Shown here piece by piece: positions 41,841 to 50,538 of a DNA stretch of 64,000 bases (position 1 is its first letter; every line of letters starts with the position of its first letter). This DNA is from Pseudanabaena sp. Lineage in GTDB: Bacteria; Cyanobacteriota; Cyanobacteriia; Pseudanabaenales; Pseudanabaenaceae. Under the pieces are notes generated by a model. That model worked only from the letters and a program-made list of their open reading frames with translations. It was not told the DNA's origin and did not search any database. A program made the translations under genes and the position numbers. The stretch covers positions 1 to 64,000 of the forward strand of contig QBMK01000008.1 in NCBI GenBank assembly GCA_003249035.1, given 5' to 3'.

Positions 41841-44800
41841 CTAGTTCTTTAGATTTGAGAGTTGATCGGGATCGATCACAAAGCCGCTTTTCTCGTTAGT
41901 GATAATTACCATCGAGCGCAGAAGTGCGGCCACAGTGTCAACATCATTAGCCAATATAAAGTTAAAGGCTGAAGCTATCCGTTTGTTAGCAGCTTCAGAT
42001 GATTTTTCAACAGGATTAGTTTGCAATCGAGTGGCTATCTCATTAAGAATATCGGCTTTACCTTTGAGCACAAATTTAATTGAAGAAGAGGAATTTGGCA
42101 CAGAACCAATTTGAACAGGGCTGTTGACAATATCTTTTTTTTGTTCACCTAAAGAGCGTAAAGTCATTTGACTGCTTGCAACTCCACGATCAAGTAGGTA
42201 CTGTCTGACTGCCATCATGCGATTAGCCACAAGATTATTACCTGAACTTATATCAGTAAGTGAGCTAAAGTATCCCTGGATATCAATGGAGAGACTGATG
42301 TATTCCTTCAAGACTTCGGCTAAGTTTTCCAAAATCACAATATCTGATGTCTCTAGCTGTGTGTTGCTTCCTAGCCTGGGATCTTCTCTAAAAGTCAGCG
42401 ATTTCGCCACATTCAGACTTATGGTTTGAGGGTTAGAGGGAATCGTTGTTACCAACTTTTGATCTGGCTGTGGTGTCTGAGCGACAGGAGCCACAGGTTC
42501 AATTGGCTCTTGTTGCTGACGCGGAGGTGTTCTTTGTAGTCCAAAGCCATCGAACAATTCATTTAGCTTGACCGTAATTCCTGCATATACTCCTCCCGTT
42601 GAGCGCGAACCACTAAAATCGCGATCGACATTAACAGAACCACTGCTATACCCTGCGGCTAAACGTAAATTTGGAGTTATATAGTATCCAACCTCCCCAA
42701 CCAATCCGAGTTCGCTATAACCTGCGGTTGGTTGATTGAGAAATCTCGTTTCGCCTACTAGTTCGACGTTATAGCCAAGACGATAGGTAACTCGAAATTG
42801 AGACAAATTGGTATTTGAGACACCTGTAAAATCCCTAGCGATCGTAGTCGTACTATTTCTCAAGGCAAGCTTGCCGTAAAATTCCCATTGCCAGTTGGGA
42901 GCATAGATTCCTTCTAGAGCGAGGGTGTGATCGGCATAGCCAGAGCCACTACCAAGCAGCAAAGAATCGGGAATAATACTAGGATTTTGGCGGTATTCAT
43001 AACGAAAAAGAACGTTAAACTTGTCATCTTCAGGATCTCGATAGGCAATTCCAACTTTGAGATTGGAGATTGTGCCTAATCCAGTAATTAATTGGTTAGC
43101 AGCACTAGAGTGCTGATAATTAAATAGCATGGTAAAGGCTGACGAAAGTTTCCCCAAAGCAGAAGCCGTAAATACTGTATTGCTACTGATATTGTTATTG
43201 CGCTGCTCAAATTTGGCACTTGCCTTGAAGTCAGGATTATCAGTATATTCCAAACCAACATTATAATTATCACCATTTTGGATGGTTAGAGAGCTAGATG
43301 TTTGACCTACAGCAAAGGGTTGTAGGAAAGATCTCCCTGTACCCGTGTTTATCGAAAAGCTGCCAAATACCCTCTCGTAGCCAAGGTTTATTCGTAGCCC
43401 TGGCAGCACTTGCCAACGTTGGTTGAGTCTTAATGAGCCTTGAGCAGAAACATCATAATTCGCCCCCCCCACAACAGTGTAACGTCCCGTAAAGGTAGTA
43501 TCACTTCCAAGTTGATACTCACCAAGCAAATCAGCACTGGTAATTGAATTGCCTGCTAGTGGACCTGATTGGAACCACTGCTGCCCCAATCGTGCAGTCA
43601 AGCCTTCAATAATTGCCCAATCTAGCGCTAAAATAGTCCGATTGGGAATTACCGCATCGGCGGTTGAGGAAAGGCTGAATTCATTTTGGGCTGTAAGTTT
43701 TAAATTGTCCGCAATTGGCACACTTAGACGCGATCGCAATTGCGTAGAGTTGCTTGATAGGGTATTCGGGGATGTGCGATCTACGCGATCGAGATTTAAC
43801 ACATCAAGATTTAATAGCGACGCACCAATGTTCTGCTGTAACCCTAAGCTAATAGTGCGAAGAGAGTTGTCAACTGCTGACCCAGGAATCGCCTCTTGAC
43901 GGACATTGAGCAGATCGCTAAGTCTATCCAGTGGGCGTGGAGCAACACCAAGGTTATCTTCTTGGATATAGCGAAGTTGCAAGTTTGTTGTAGGGCTAAC
44001 CTTAGCGTTTAGCTCTGCTCCATATAAGGTCTGTCCGGGCACAAAACTAACAGTGGCATTATTGGAAAATCCCGTTTCGGCTTTGCTGTAATAGAGCCGA
44101 CCAAGGATACCGGAGGCGATCTCACTGTTTAAATCAAACCGCATCGCTGAACCGCTAACATATCCTAAAATTTCTGAATCATTTTGCGATCGCGCATATT
44201 CGGCAATCAGTTGCGTTCTTTCGCCAAAGGAGATTAGTGCATTAGCTCCATAGAGAACAAAATTACGAATTCCAAGACTTTCTTGAAAATAATTTACGCC
44301 AATCCAACTGGGCTGGCTCAGACTGCGGTTGAAATAGTAACGCAGTTGACCACCATATATATTACTGTCACCACCGGTTTGCTCATTTTGATAGGTAATG
44401 ACAATTTGACGGCGCAAGAGTTGTCCAACAGCTCCTAAATCTGTCTGCATTAATGGCTGTCGAAATAGAATAGAGCCATTGTCATAGTTGATATCGTAGT
44501 CAATACCACGGATTAACTCTTTGCGCGAAACTATAGTCCCTGAACTAAAGAAATCGACTAACTCAATAACGACATTCTCACTTCCATCGATTACCAAGCG
44601 CTTCGATAGAAAGTAAGTTCCACTCGTGCCATTGGGCGTGATCGTGTCTCGCTGGAATGATTTACCGACGTTGCTATAAAAACCCGTAATTTGCAGATCG
44701 CCGAAATTAAAGTTTCCTTTAAAACCTTGCAGTTGTCGCGAAATCGCACTAAATTTCTGCGATCGCGAAGCGAACTCCTCCGTGCTGTAATTTCCCCACA

Positions 44801-46094
44801 TGAAGTAATCCGTACTCGCACCAGGTACAGACGAGTTCCGCTCAAGGCGGAGATAAAGGCTGTCATAGGATGGAGTCGTCAACGTCGCGGTAGAACTATC
44901 TCCATAAACAGGGTATTGTGGGTTGCAATATCTTTCAGAACCTGCTCCAGCTAAACTACTGTTGCCAGCACAGTCTTGAGTCAGGGTTCGACTGTTATTA
45001 AAAGCACCTGTAAATAGCCATTCACCAACACGCCCAGTCCCAAACACTGCACCATATAGGTTAACTTGAGTGCTATTGTCGCTATCGGCAGGCAAAAAGT
45101 CTCGCAAGCTCCGATAAAAATCAGTGCCTCTAGCCCCAACACGCAGATCGATTACCCCAGTCACAAGGGAAGGACGCAAATCAGTCTCAAACTGAACTTG
45201 CGTGAAAGCTTCCATTTGAGCATTGAGCGCACGAATTGTCACCGTTCCTGTTTTTAGTCCCGATTTTAACTGTGCCGTAAACTTGCCTTGCTTGGCTTGG
45301 ACTTGAAAGCCTGGCTGTTCTGGCGAAGCATCAATGCCAATAAATTCACCGTCACTAGCCTGTAAGGTGACCAATGCATCCCAGTTAGAGCGATTGCCAT
45401 CTACATCAACTAATTGTCCCTCGACCGTAGCATAGGAGCGTCCATCCGCAGGAATGCGTGACTCCAAGGTGCTAACGACTAACTTGGTAGGAGTACCGCG
45501 AACTTTGAGGTTTATCGAACTAGATGCTGAGTCCGAGCCGATCGCTCTTGCCGTGATCTGGTTATCGCCTGCTTGCAAAGATACGCCATACCAAGTTTGG
45601 GTAATGGTTTTATTAGTTTCATCTAGTTCCGATCGCCCGATCGAATTAGGATCGACAGCCTTTCCATTAACCAAAAGTTCGATCTTGGTATTGCTTGGCA
45701 TTTGGATTACCACTGTCGCTGCAGGAGCATCTAAAACAGTTCCAACAGTAGGCGAAAGAATAACGATGCGTGATACGTTCTCATTGGTATTGACGGTATT
45801 AGCAGTTTTAGGAATATCAATACCAGACTTAGGCATATCAGTAACAAACTCAGGGATCTTTTCAGTAATAGAAACCTTCTCAGTATTTGAGAATTGAGCT
45901 AACAGTTGATGACTGATAGTCTTATTAGAATTGGTCTCAGGCTGATTAGCCAATGCTTCTTTCTGCTTGATTTTTAGATTGGTATTTACGTCTTCAATTA
46001 ACTCTGCTTTAACAGTTGATGTCATGAGCAAAAGGAATGCTTGAGGGAATACCAAAATCCCTAACTTCAGAAGAGTTGCAGAAGCGTTTTTCAT
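41841..46094 (-). CDS. Very large outer-membrane protein: Ig-like, beta-barrel, OmpA C-terminus
   Basis: A 1417-residue exported protein. Signal peptide (residues 1-30), unstructured N-part (30-100), an Ig-like domain (RIVILSPTVGTVLDAPAA), a Big-type domain (SRIPADGRSYATVEGQLVD), then a long run of alternating beta strands with aromatic ends (about 300-1180), as in a large outer-membrane barrel. A linker (QRTPPRQQQEPIEPVAPVAQTP) leads to an OmpA-like domain (1220-1370; FREDPRLGSNTQLE, RMMAVRQYLLDRGVASSQMTLRSLGE) in which the usual GHTD is missing. AAGGAG lies before the ATG, which overlaps the upstream stop in TAATG. No TonB box is seen. It may be an assembly or anchoring platform for the other operon products. 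Confidence 0.75.
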   Translation of the reverse strand: MKNASATLLKLGILVFPQAFLLLMTSTVKAELIEDVNTNLKIKQKEALANQPETNSNKTISHQLLAQFSNTEKVSITEKIPEFVTDMPKSGIDIPKTANTVNTNENVSRIVILSPTVGTVLDAPAATVVIQMPSNTKIELLVNGKAVDPNSIGRSELDETNKTITQTWYGVSLQAGDNQITARAIGSDSASSSINLKVRGTPTKLVVSTLESRIPADGRSYATVEGQLVDVDGNRSNWDALVTLQASDGEFIGIDASPEQPGFQVQAKQGKFTAQLKSGLKTGTVTIRALNAQMEAFTQVQFETDLRPSLVTGVIDLRVGARGTDFYRSLRDFLPADSDNSTQVNLYGAVFGTGRVGEWLFTGAFNNSRTLTQDCAGNSSLAGAGSERYCNPQYPVYGDSSTATLTTPSYDSLYLRLERNSSVPGASTDYFMWGNYSTEEFASRSQKFSAISRQLQGFKGNFNFGDLQITGFYSNVGKSFQRDTITPNGTSGTYFLSKRLVIDGSENVVIELVDFFSSGTIVSRKELIRGIDYDINYDNGSILFRQPLMQTDLGAVGQLLRRQIVITYQNEQTGGDSNIYGGQLRYYFNRSLSQPSWIGVNYFQESLGIRNFVLYGANALISFGERTQLIAEYARSQNDSEILGYVSGSAMRFDLNSEIASGILGRLYYSKAETGFSNNATVSFVPGQTLYGAELNAKVSPTTNLQLRYIQEDNLGVAPRPLDRLSDLLNVRQEAIPGSAVDNSLRTISLGLQQNIGASLLNLDVLNLDRVDRTSPNTLSSNSTQLRSRLSVPIADNLKLTAQNEFSLSSTADAVIPNRTILALDWAIIEGLTARLGQQWFQSGPLAGNSITSADLLGEYQLGSDTTFTGRYTVVGGANYDVSAQGSLRLNQRWQVLPGLRINLGYERVFGSFSINTGTGRSFLQPFAVGQTSSSLTIQNGDNYNVGLEYTDNPDFKASAKFEQRNNNISSNTVFTASALGKLSSAFTMLFNYQHSSAANQLITGLGTISNLKVGIAYRDPEDDKFNVLFRYEYRQNPSIIPDSLLLGSGSGYADHTLALEGIYAPNWQWEFYGKLALRNSTTTIARDFTGVSNTNLSQFRVTYRLGYNVELVGETRFLNQPTAGYSELGLVGEVGYYITPNLRLAAGYSSGSVNVDRDFSGSRSTGGVYAGITVKLNELFDGFGLQRTPPRQQQEPIEPVAPVAQTPQPDQKLVTTIPSNPQTISLNVAKSLTFREDPRLGSNTQLETSDIVILENLAEVLKEYISLSIDIQGYFSSLTDISSGNNLVANRMMAVRQYLLDRGVASSQMTLRSLGEQKKDIVNSPVQIGSVPNSSSSIKFVLKGKADILNEIATRLQTNPVEKSSEAANKRIASAFNFILANDVDTVAALLRSMVIITNEKSGFVIDPDQLSNLKN

Positions 46095-47602
46095 TACTTT
46101 GTATCTCCTTGTTTTACGTCGCTAAGACCACGAACTGCAGGAGTTACTGCGAAGTTTACTCGGCCTAGCCCTCCAGGAGCAAGGCGCAACAGCCGAGATT
46201 GGCTATTACGCTCGATAAAATATAAATTTGGCGCAAGTGTATATCCGGGGATAGAGGTTAGGTCGATCGCTAAAGTGCGGCTTCCAGATAGAACATTACT
46301 AAGCGAATAGAGTCCATTCGCATCAGTGACAATTCGATTGCCATCATCCATATAAATCACTGCATTTGGAACTCCCGGCTCACCGGGTTGTTGTTCTCCA
46401 TCAAAATTTTTATCGACAAATACTCGTCCGATTATGGTTCCGCAATCGGATAAGATGCCTAGACGAATTCGCAGCAAATGAAATACAGGGCCATCGCGGA
46501 CAATCTGCTGATTGTCCGCGCGAATACCTGATATAGATGCTCTGTTGAGACCAGTTCCACGAATCGCATCATTGGTAACCTGTGCCGCATAGACAATATT
46601 GAGGGTGAGGTTGCTGTCTACTCTGGGGAGCGATACATTGGGGCGGAAAATTAAGTTTCGACCGTTTCGCTCTACTGTGACTGCTACCGCGTTTCCACCA
46701 AGCTCCGAACGAGCCGAACCGTCAACATATTGGAATCCAAGTGGTAGATCATCACGAATTTCAGGGTTATTAATCGCAATGGTTGAAAGATTACGAGCTG
46801 CTAAACGATAAACTACAATATCACCTGGTTCAGCAGCTGCGCGATCGCCTGTTTTCAAAAGTTGAATTGCTTGAGATACGCATACTCCAATATTGAAATT
46901 TACTGCCGAAACTAAATTGCGACCTGCAATCGCATTAGAGATATCAATAACTCCATTCAGGGAAGTGGCTCCACTTGAAGCTGAGATCGGATTCCCGTCT
47001 AAGGAAGTGGCTGTGTAGTTGACTATATTGCCATTGCGTGAGTTGAGCGTAATTCTGATTCTTCGACCTCCTAATGGTGAACTAGTTGGCGGTTTCACAA
47101 CCAGAATATATTCTCTGCCAACATCAACCTGTCCACGATTTACATCAAACAAGAAGTTGTATTTACCCTGATCGCTATTGACCAAGAAAAAAGGATTGGC
47201 GTTGTAAAAATTAGGTGCTAAACCAACTTGTATATTTGCTGATGCTTGGTTTGGAGGGACGGTAGCAGTTAGCGAAACGGGCTGCCCAATTTCGCCAGTT
47301 GAATTCAGTGATTCATACAAGCCTATACTGAAGCCCGTGTAGTCTGCTAGTAGACTCCCATCGCAGGAAGTGATGCCAGAAATCCCCGACACAGTTGTTG
47401 CGTTAGAGGTGGTGCTAATAGATGTCCCAAGAGCGTTAGGGTTCTCGTAGGTGGCAGTTGCAGTATTGTTAATTGGTGGACGAGAAGAGGTCTGAGCTGA
47501 TGCAAAAAGTGGTAATAATGACATACCACCAACTATCAATGTCGCTGCTATTAGCCGACAAAATGATGACTTTGAGTTAGTTTTATTTCTGTGACTAGAC
47601 AT
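46094..47602 (-). CDS. Exported DUF11/SdrD-B-like surface protein
   Basis: A 502-residue protein with a signal peptide ending near ASAQ. The N-terminal segment PINNTATATYENP is the usual DUF11 lead-in. Two beta-rich parts follow; the DUF11 domain is at about 240-370 (KTGDRAAAEPGDIVVYRLAARN, DDLPLGFQYVDG). A carboxypeptidase-regulatory/SdrD-B-like domain comes next (GRVFVDKNFDGEQQPGEPGVPNAVIYMDD... GLYSLSNV). First gene of the operon, with GAGGA before the ATG. Likely secreted and displayed with the barrel protein that overlaps its stop codon. Confidence 0.78.
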   Translation of the reverse strand: MSSHRNKTNSKSSFCRLIAATLIVGGMSLLPLFASAQTSSRPPINNTATATYENPNALGTSISTTSNATTVSGISGITSCDGSLLADYTGFSIGLYESLNSTGEIGQPVSLTATVPPNQASANIQVGLAPNFYNANPFFLVNSDQGKYNFLFDVNRGQVDVGREYILVVKPPTSSPLGGRRIRITLNSRNGNIVNYTATSLDGNPISASSGATSLNGVIDISNAIAGRNLVSAVNFNIGVCVSQAIQLLKTGDRAAAEPGDIVVYRLAARNLSTIAINNPEIRDDLPLGFQYVDGSARSELGGNAVAVTVERNGRNLIFRPNVSLPRVDSNLTLNIVYAAQVTNDAIRGTGLNRASISGIRADNQQIVRDGPVFHLLRIRLGILSDCGTIIGRVFVDKNFDGEQQPGEPGVPNAVIYMDDGNRIVTDANGLYSLSNVLSGSRTLAIDLTSIPGYTLAPNLYFIERNSQSRLLRLAPGGLGRVNFAVTPAVRGLSDVKQGDTK

Positions 47603-47859
47603 TTTTACTGATTTTCCTCACTAAAAGCTGTGACATGCTTTTTTGGTGTGAGGACATGTTGAACTTTTCTCATGTTTTGGATGTCATTGAACTTATGCCA
47701 ATCAGTAACTAGGGCTACACCATATTGTTCCGTAAGTCTATCTAGGGGAGATATGACTCTTTTTGGTCTTGAGACAAAAAATACACTTACTAATTAATCT
47801 CATGTATCATATATCACTTTAGTCGGTCTATAGCAATAGTTAGCGTGTTAATTTTCCGT

Positions 47860-47912
47860 AAAAGCCAGACAGAGCCTGTCACGCGAGGCGTGACAGGCTC
47901 TGTCTGGCTTTT
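47860..47912. repeat. Perfect palindrome in a divergent promoter region
   Basis: Twenty-five-base arms (47860-47884 and 47888-47912) around GAG. It ends 19 bases before the ATG of the PAP/fibrillin gene, in the 329-base gap between that gene and the surface operon. It cannot end either neighbouring transcript, so a role in translation, as an operator, or as a mobile-element remnant is more likely. Confidence 0.75.
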
Positions 47913-47931
47913 ATCGCGATAGAATAAAGTC

Positions 47932-48525
47932 ATGACAAGTAATACTCGCAAAGCAAATCTCCTTAATGCGATCGCCCCTGTGAATCGCGGCTTACAAATG
48001 TCTGAAAATCAGCGCAAGGCAATTTTTTCAGCAGTTGCTTATCTCGAAGAATTAAATCCCACACCTTATCCAAATCAAACACCTGAGTTATTAGATGGCA
48101 ATTGGTTGTTGTTATTTACTACGAGTCAAGAGCTTTTAGGAATCGATCGCTTTCCACTTTATAAACTAGGTAATATCTATCAATGTTTACGAGTCGCCGA
48201 AGGCAAAATTTTTAACGTTGCCGAGATTAAAGGCTTGCCATTGCTAAGCGGGTTGGTGAGTGTTTGCGCAAACTTCACTGTAGTCTCCGAGAAACGAGTC
48301 AAGGTGAATTTTGAGCGATTAGTAGCTGGCTCGCAAACTTTGATCCGCTATCGGGATGTGAATAGTTTTATCGATACTTTGCGATCGCCCAAAAAATTAT
48401 TTGCGATCGATTTCCAGATTAAGCGGGAAGATCAAAAGGGTTGGCTAGAGACAACTTATCTCGATCAAGATTTGCGAATTGGGAGAGGCAATGAGGGAAA
48501 TTTATTTGTGTTGAGAAGGATTTAA
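47932..48525 (+). CDS. PAP/fibrillin-family protein
   Basis: A 197-residue protein of the plastid lipid-associated protein/fibrillin family, typical of cyanobacteria and plastids. Motifs: LLDGNWLLLFTTSQELLGIDRFPLYKLG, IYQCLRV and the C-terminal LETTYLDQDLRIGRGNEGNLFVLRR with the family Asp. Such lipocalin-like proteins associate with thylakoids or lipid globules and protect against photo-oxidative stress; the exact ligand is unknown. A 53-base palindrome sits in front of the gene. Confidence 0.88.
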   Translation: MTSNTRKANLLNAIAPVNRGLQMSENQRKAIFSAVAYLEELNPTPYPNQTPELLDGNWLLLFTTSQELLGIDRFPLYKLGNIYQCLRVAEGKIFNVAEIKGLPLLSGLVSVCANFTVVSEKRVKVNFERLVAGSQTLIRYRDVNSFIDTLRSPKKLFAIDFQIKREDQKGWLETTYLDQDLRIGRGNEGNLFVLRRI

Positions 48526-48642
48526 TCAGGAAGCTGCAAGCATTAGTGCTTTTCTAAGAAAAGCACTAATTGAGGTTGATTAATTGCTTTCGAATCAGCA
48601 ATTAATCATTTGAAAATCACTATATATTTATCCATTACAAAG

Positions 48643-50394
48643 ATGCTGAGAAAACTAAAATTATTCGATTCATCTATGTTCAACCGTTCGACTCAATCCA
48701 CAAGTTGCTTTTCCCCAAAGTGGTTTCGTTCTGCTACTTTATTTGTTGCCGCGATCGCGCTAACAATTATTTTTTCTTCTGGACAAAGTGCTTGGGCACA
48801 AGCTGAATTTTTTAAACTAAATTGGTTAATGGGACAAAGTCCCTCCAATGTGGCAAGCATTGATAATGCCGTGGTTAGGCTGGATGGCTATCAACTGTTT
48901 GTGGTGGCGGCTCCAGCCCTCAATCAACGCTTTCCTTTAGAGCAACGCGCAAGGGGGATTGAAGATGAGCTCAATCTCATTGCTAATAGCAACTTTGATC
49001 TAGATAGCTTGCAGGTGAAGGCAACCCTTGATCAAGAGAGCGCTCAACCAGTCATTTCTATCAACGAGCGATATCTAATGACAGTGACGACAATTGATGC
49101 TCAACTGCAAGGGCGCGATCCTCAGGGCTGGGCAAATCAAATTACCCAAATTTTGCGCGAAGCTCTAACGCGCTCAAAACTAGAACGTCAACCGGAATTT
49201 TTACTCAATCGGGGATTAATTGCGGCTGGAATCATTTTGGTGATGATAGTGGTAATTCGGTTGATTACATACTGGCTAGGGCGCTTAAAGTTACAGAAGG
49301 ATACAATTGAGGCACATATCGAACATGAAGCACCTCCTTACCTTGATGCAGTTGCCGTTATCGACTTACAGCAACAACTGGAACAACAGCAAAAAGCTAA
49401 TCTCAGCGATCTTAAACGGCGTGCTTTGGAAGTCGCCTATGTGGGGACTTTGGGAAGTGGTATCTTCGTCATTTTGGGGATGTTTCCCTATAGTCGTTGG
49501 TTGCAATCTTTCCTACTATCGACTCCTCTACAAATTGTGGCGATCGCCTTTGGCACTTACTTGTTAGTTCGAGTCAGCAACCTACTAATTGCATACTTTT
49601 TAGGGCTTTTAAAGGCTAGAGATTTTGCCAGCCTAAAGCCATATCAACGATTGGATTTGCGAGTATCGACTGTTTCCCAAGTTCTCAGAAATGTTGCCGC
49701 GATTATTTTAGTTGGTTTAGGAATTTTAGCTATCCTCTCTGCGATCGGATTTGACTTAATTCCACTTTTAGCAGGTGCTGGGATTGTGGGAATTGCGATT
49801 TCCTTTGCAGCTCAGGGGCTGATTAAAGATGTAATTAATGGATTCCTAATTATTTTAGAGGATCAGTATGCGGTTGGTGATGTAATTGTCGTGGGCGAAT
49901 TGGGCGGATTAGTTGAAAATATGAACCTAAGAATCACCCAAATTCGTAACAACGAAGGTCAACTCATTACAATTCCAAATAGCTCAATTGCGATCGTCCA
50001 GAACCTATCAAAAGATTGGGCGAGGGTGGATCTGACGATTCGAGTTGCCTATGACACAAATCCCGCTCTCGCTTTAAACATCTTACGAAAACTAGCTCAA
50101 GAGATTTATCAAGAGCATATTTGGCGCGCCAAAATCATCGAGCCACCTGAAGTTCTGGGTATTGATGATTTGCAGCATTCAGGAATGTTAATTCGTACAT
50201 GGATTAAAACCCAGCCGCTTCAGCAATGGTCTGTAGCGCGGGAATTCCGTCGTCGGCTCAAGTTGATTATGGAGCAAGAGGGGATTGAGATCGGAATTCC
50301 GCAACAGTTTGAATTGGGCAAGAATTCTCTGCCACAAGTCATCCGCGAATCTAATACCAATTCGCAAAAGTGTGACGACACTTCTGTGAATTGA
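48643..50394 (+). CDS. MscS-family mechanosensitive channel, 3' end from a repeat
   Basis: A 583-residue membrane protein: signal-like first helix ending in SGQSAWAQ, a periplasmic-type domain, two further helices (200-220 and around 285-320), then the MscS pore helix with LLAGAGIVGIAISFAAQGLIKDVINGF and the beta domain with DQYAVGDVIVVGELGG and IPNSSIAIVQN. Opens under membrane tension to release solutes. I chose the ATG at 48643; TTG at 48610 and ATG at 48676 are also open. The last 12 residues and the stop come from the 103-nt repeat at 50354, so the original end of the gene was probably different. Confidence 0.88.
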   Translation: MLRKLKLFDSSMFNRSTQSTSCFSPKWFRSATLFVAAIALTIIFSSGQSAWAQAEFFKLNWLMGQSPSNVASIDNAVVRLDGYQLFVVAAPALNQRFPLEQRARGIEDELNLIANSNFDLDSLQVKATLDQESAQPVISINERYLMTVTTIDAQLQGRDPQGWANQITQILREALTRSKLERQPEFLLNRGLIAAGIILVMIVVIRLITYWLGRLKLQKDTIEAHIEHEAPPYLDAVAVIDLQQQLEQQQKANLSDLKRRALEVAYVGTLGSGIFVILGMFPYSRWLQSFLLSTPLQIVAIAFGTYLLVRVSNLLIAYFLGLLKARDFASLKPYQRLDLRVSTVSQVLRNVAAIILVGLGILAILSAIGFDLIPLLAGAGIVGIAISFAAQGLIKDVINGFLIILEDQYAVGDVIVVGELGGLVENMNLRITQIRNNEGQLITIPNSSIAIVQNLSKDWARVDLTIRVAYDTNPALALNILRKLAQEIYQEHIWRAKIIEPPEVLGIDDLQHSGMLIRTWIKTQPLQQWSVAREFRRRLKLIMEQEGIEIGIPQQFELGKNSLPQVIRESNTNSQKCDDTSVN

Positions 50395-50456
50395 AAACCA
50401 AATCCAGTAAGGGTTTAAAAAACACAAAATGTCTAAGCCATTTTGTGTCTTGGTAT
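50354..50456 (+). repeat. 103-nt three-hairpin dispersed repeat, copy C
   Basis: Same orientation and length as copy B, with a few differences and the loop sequence GACG of copy A rather than CGTC. It overlaps the end of the MscS gene, contributing the last coding bases and the TGA stop. Confidence 0.87.
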
Positions 50457-50538
50457 AAGTAAACTTCAAGATTGATTAGTCGAGTTTTGCTCGATTCATC
50501 AATCTTGGGATCAATTGTCCGCCACTGTATACTTATTG

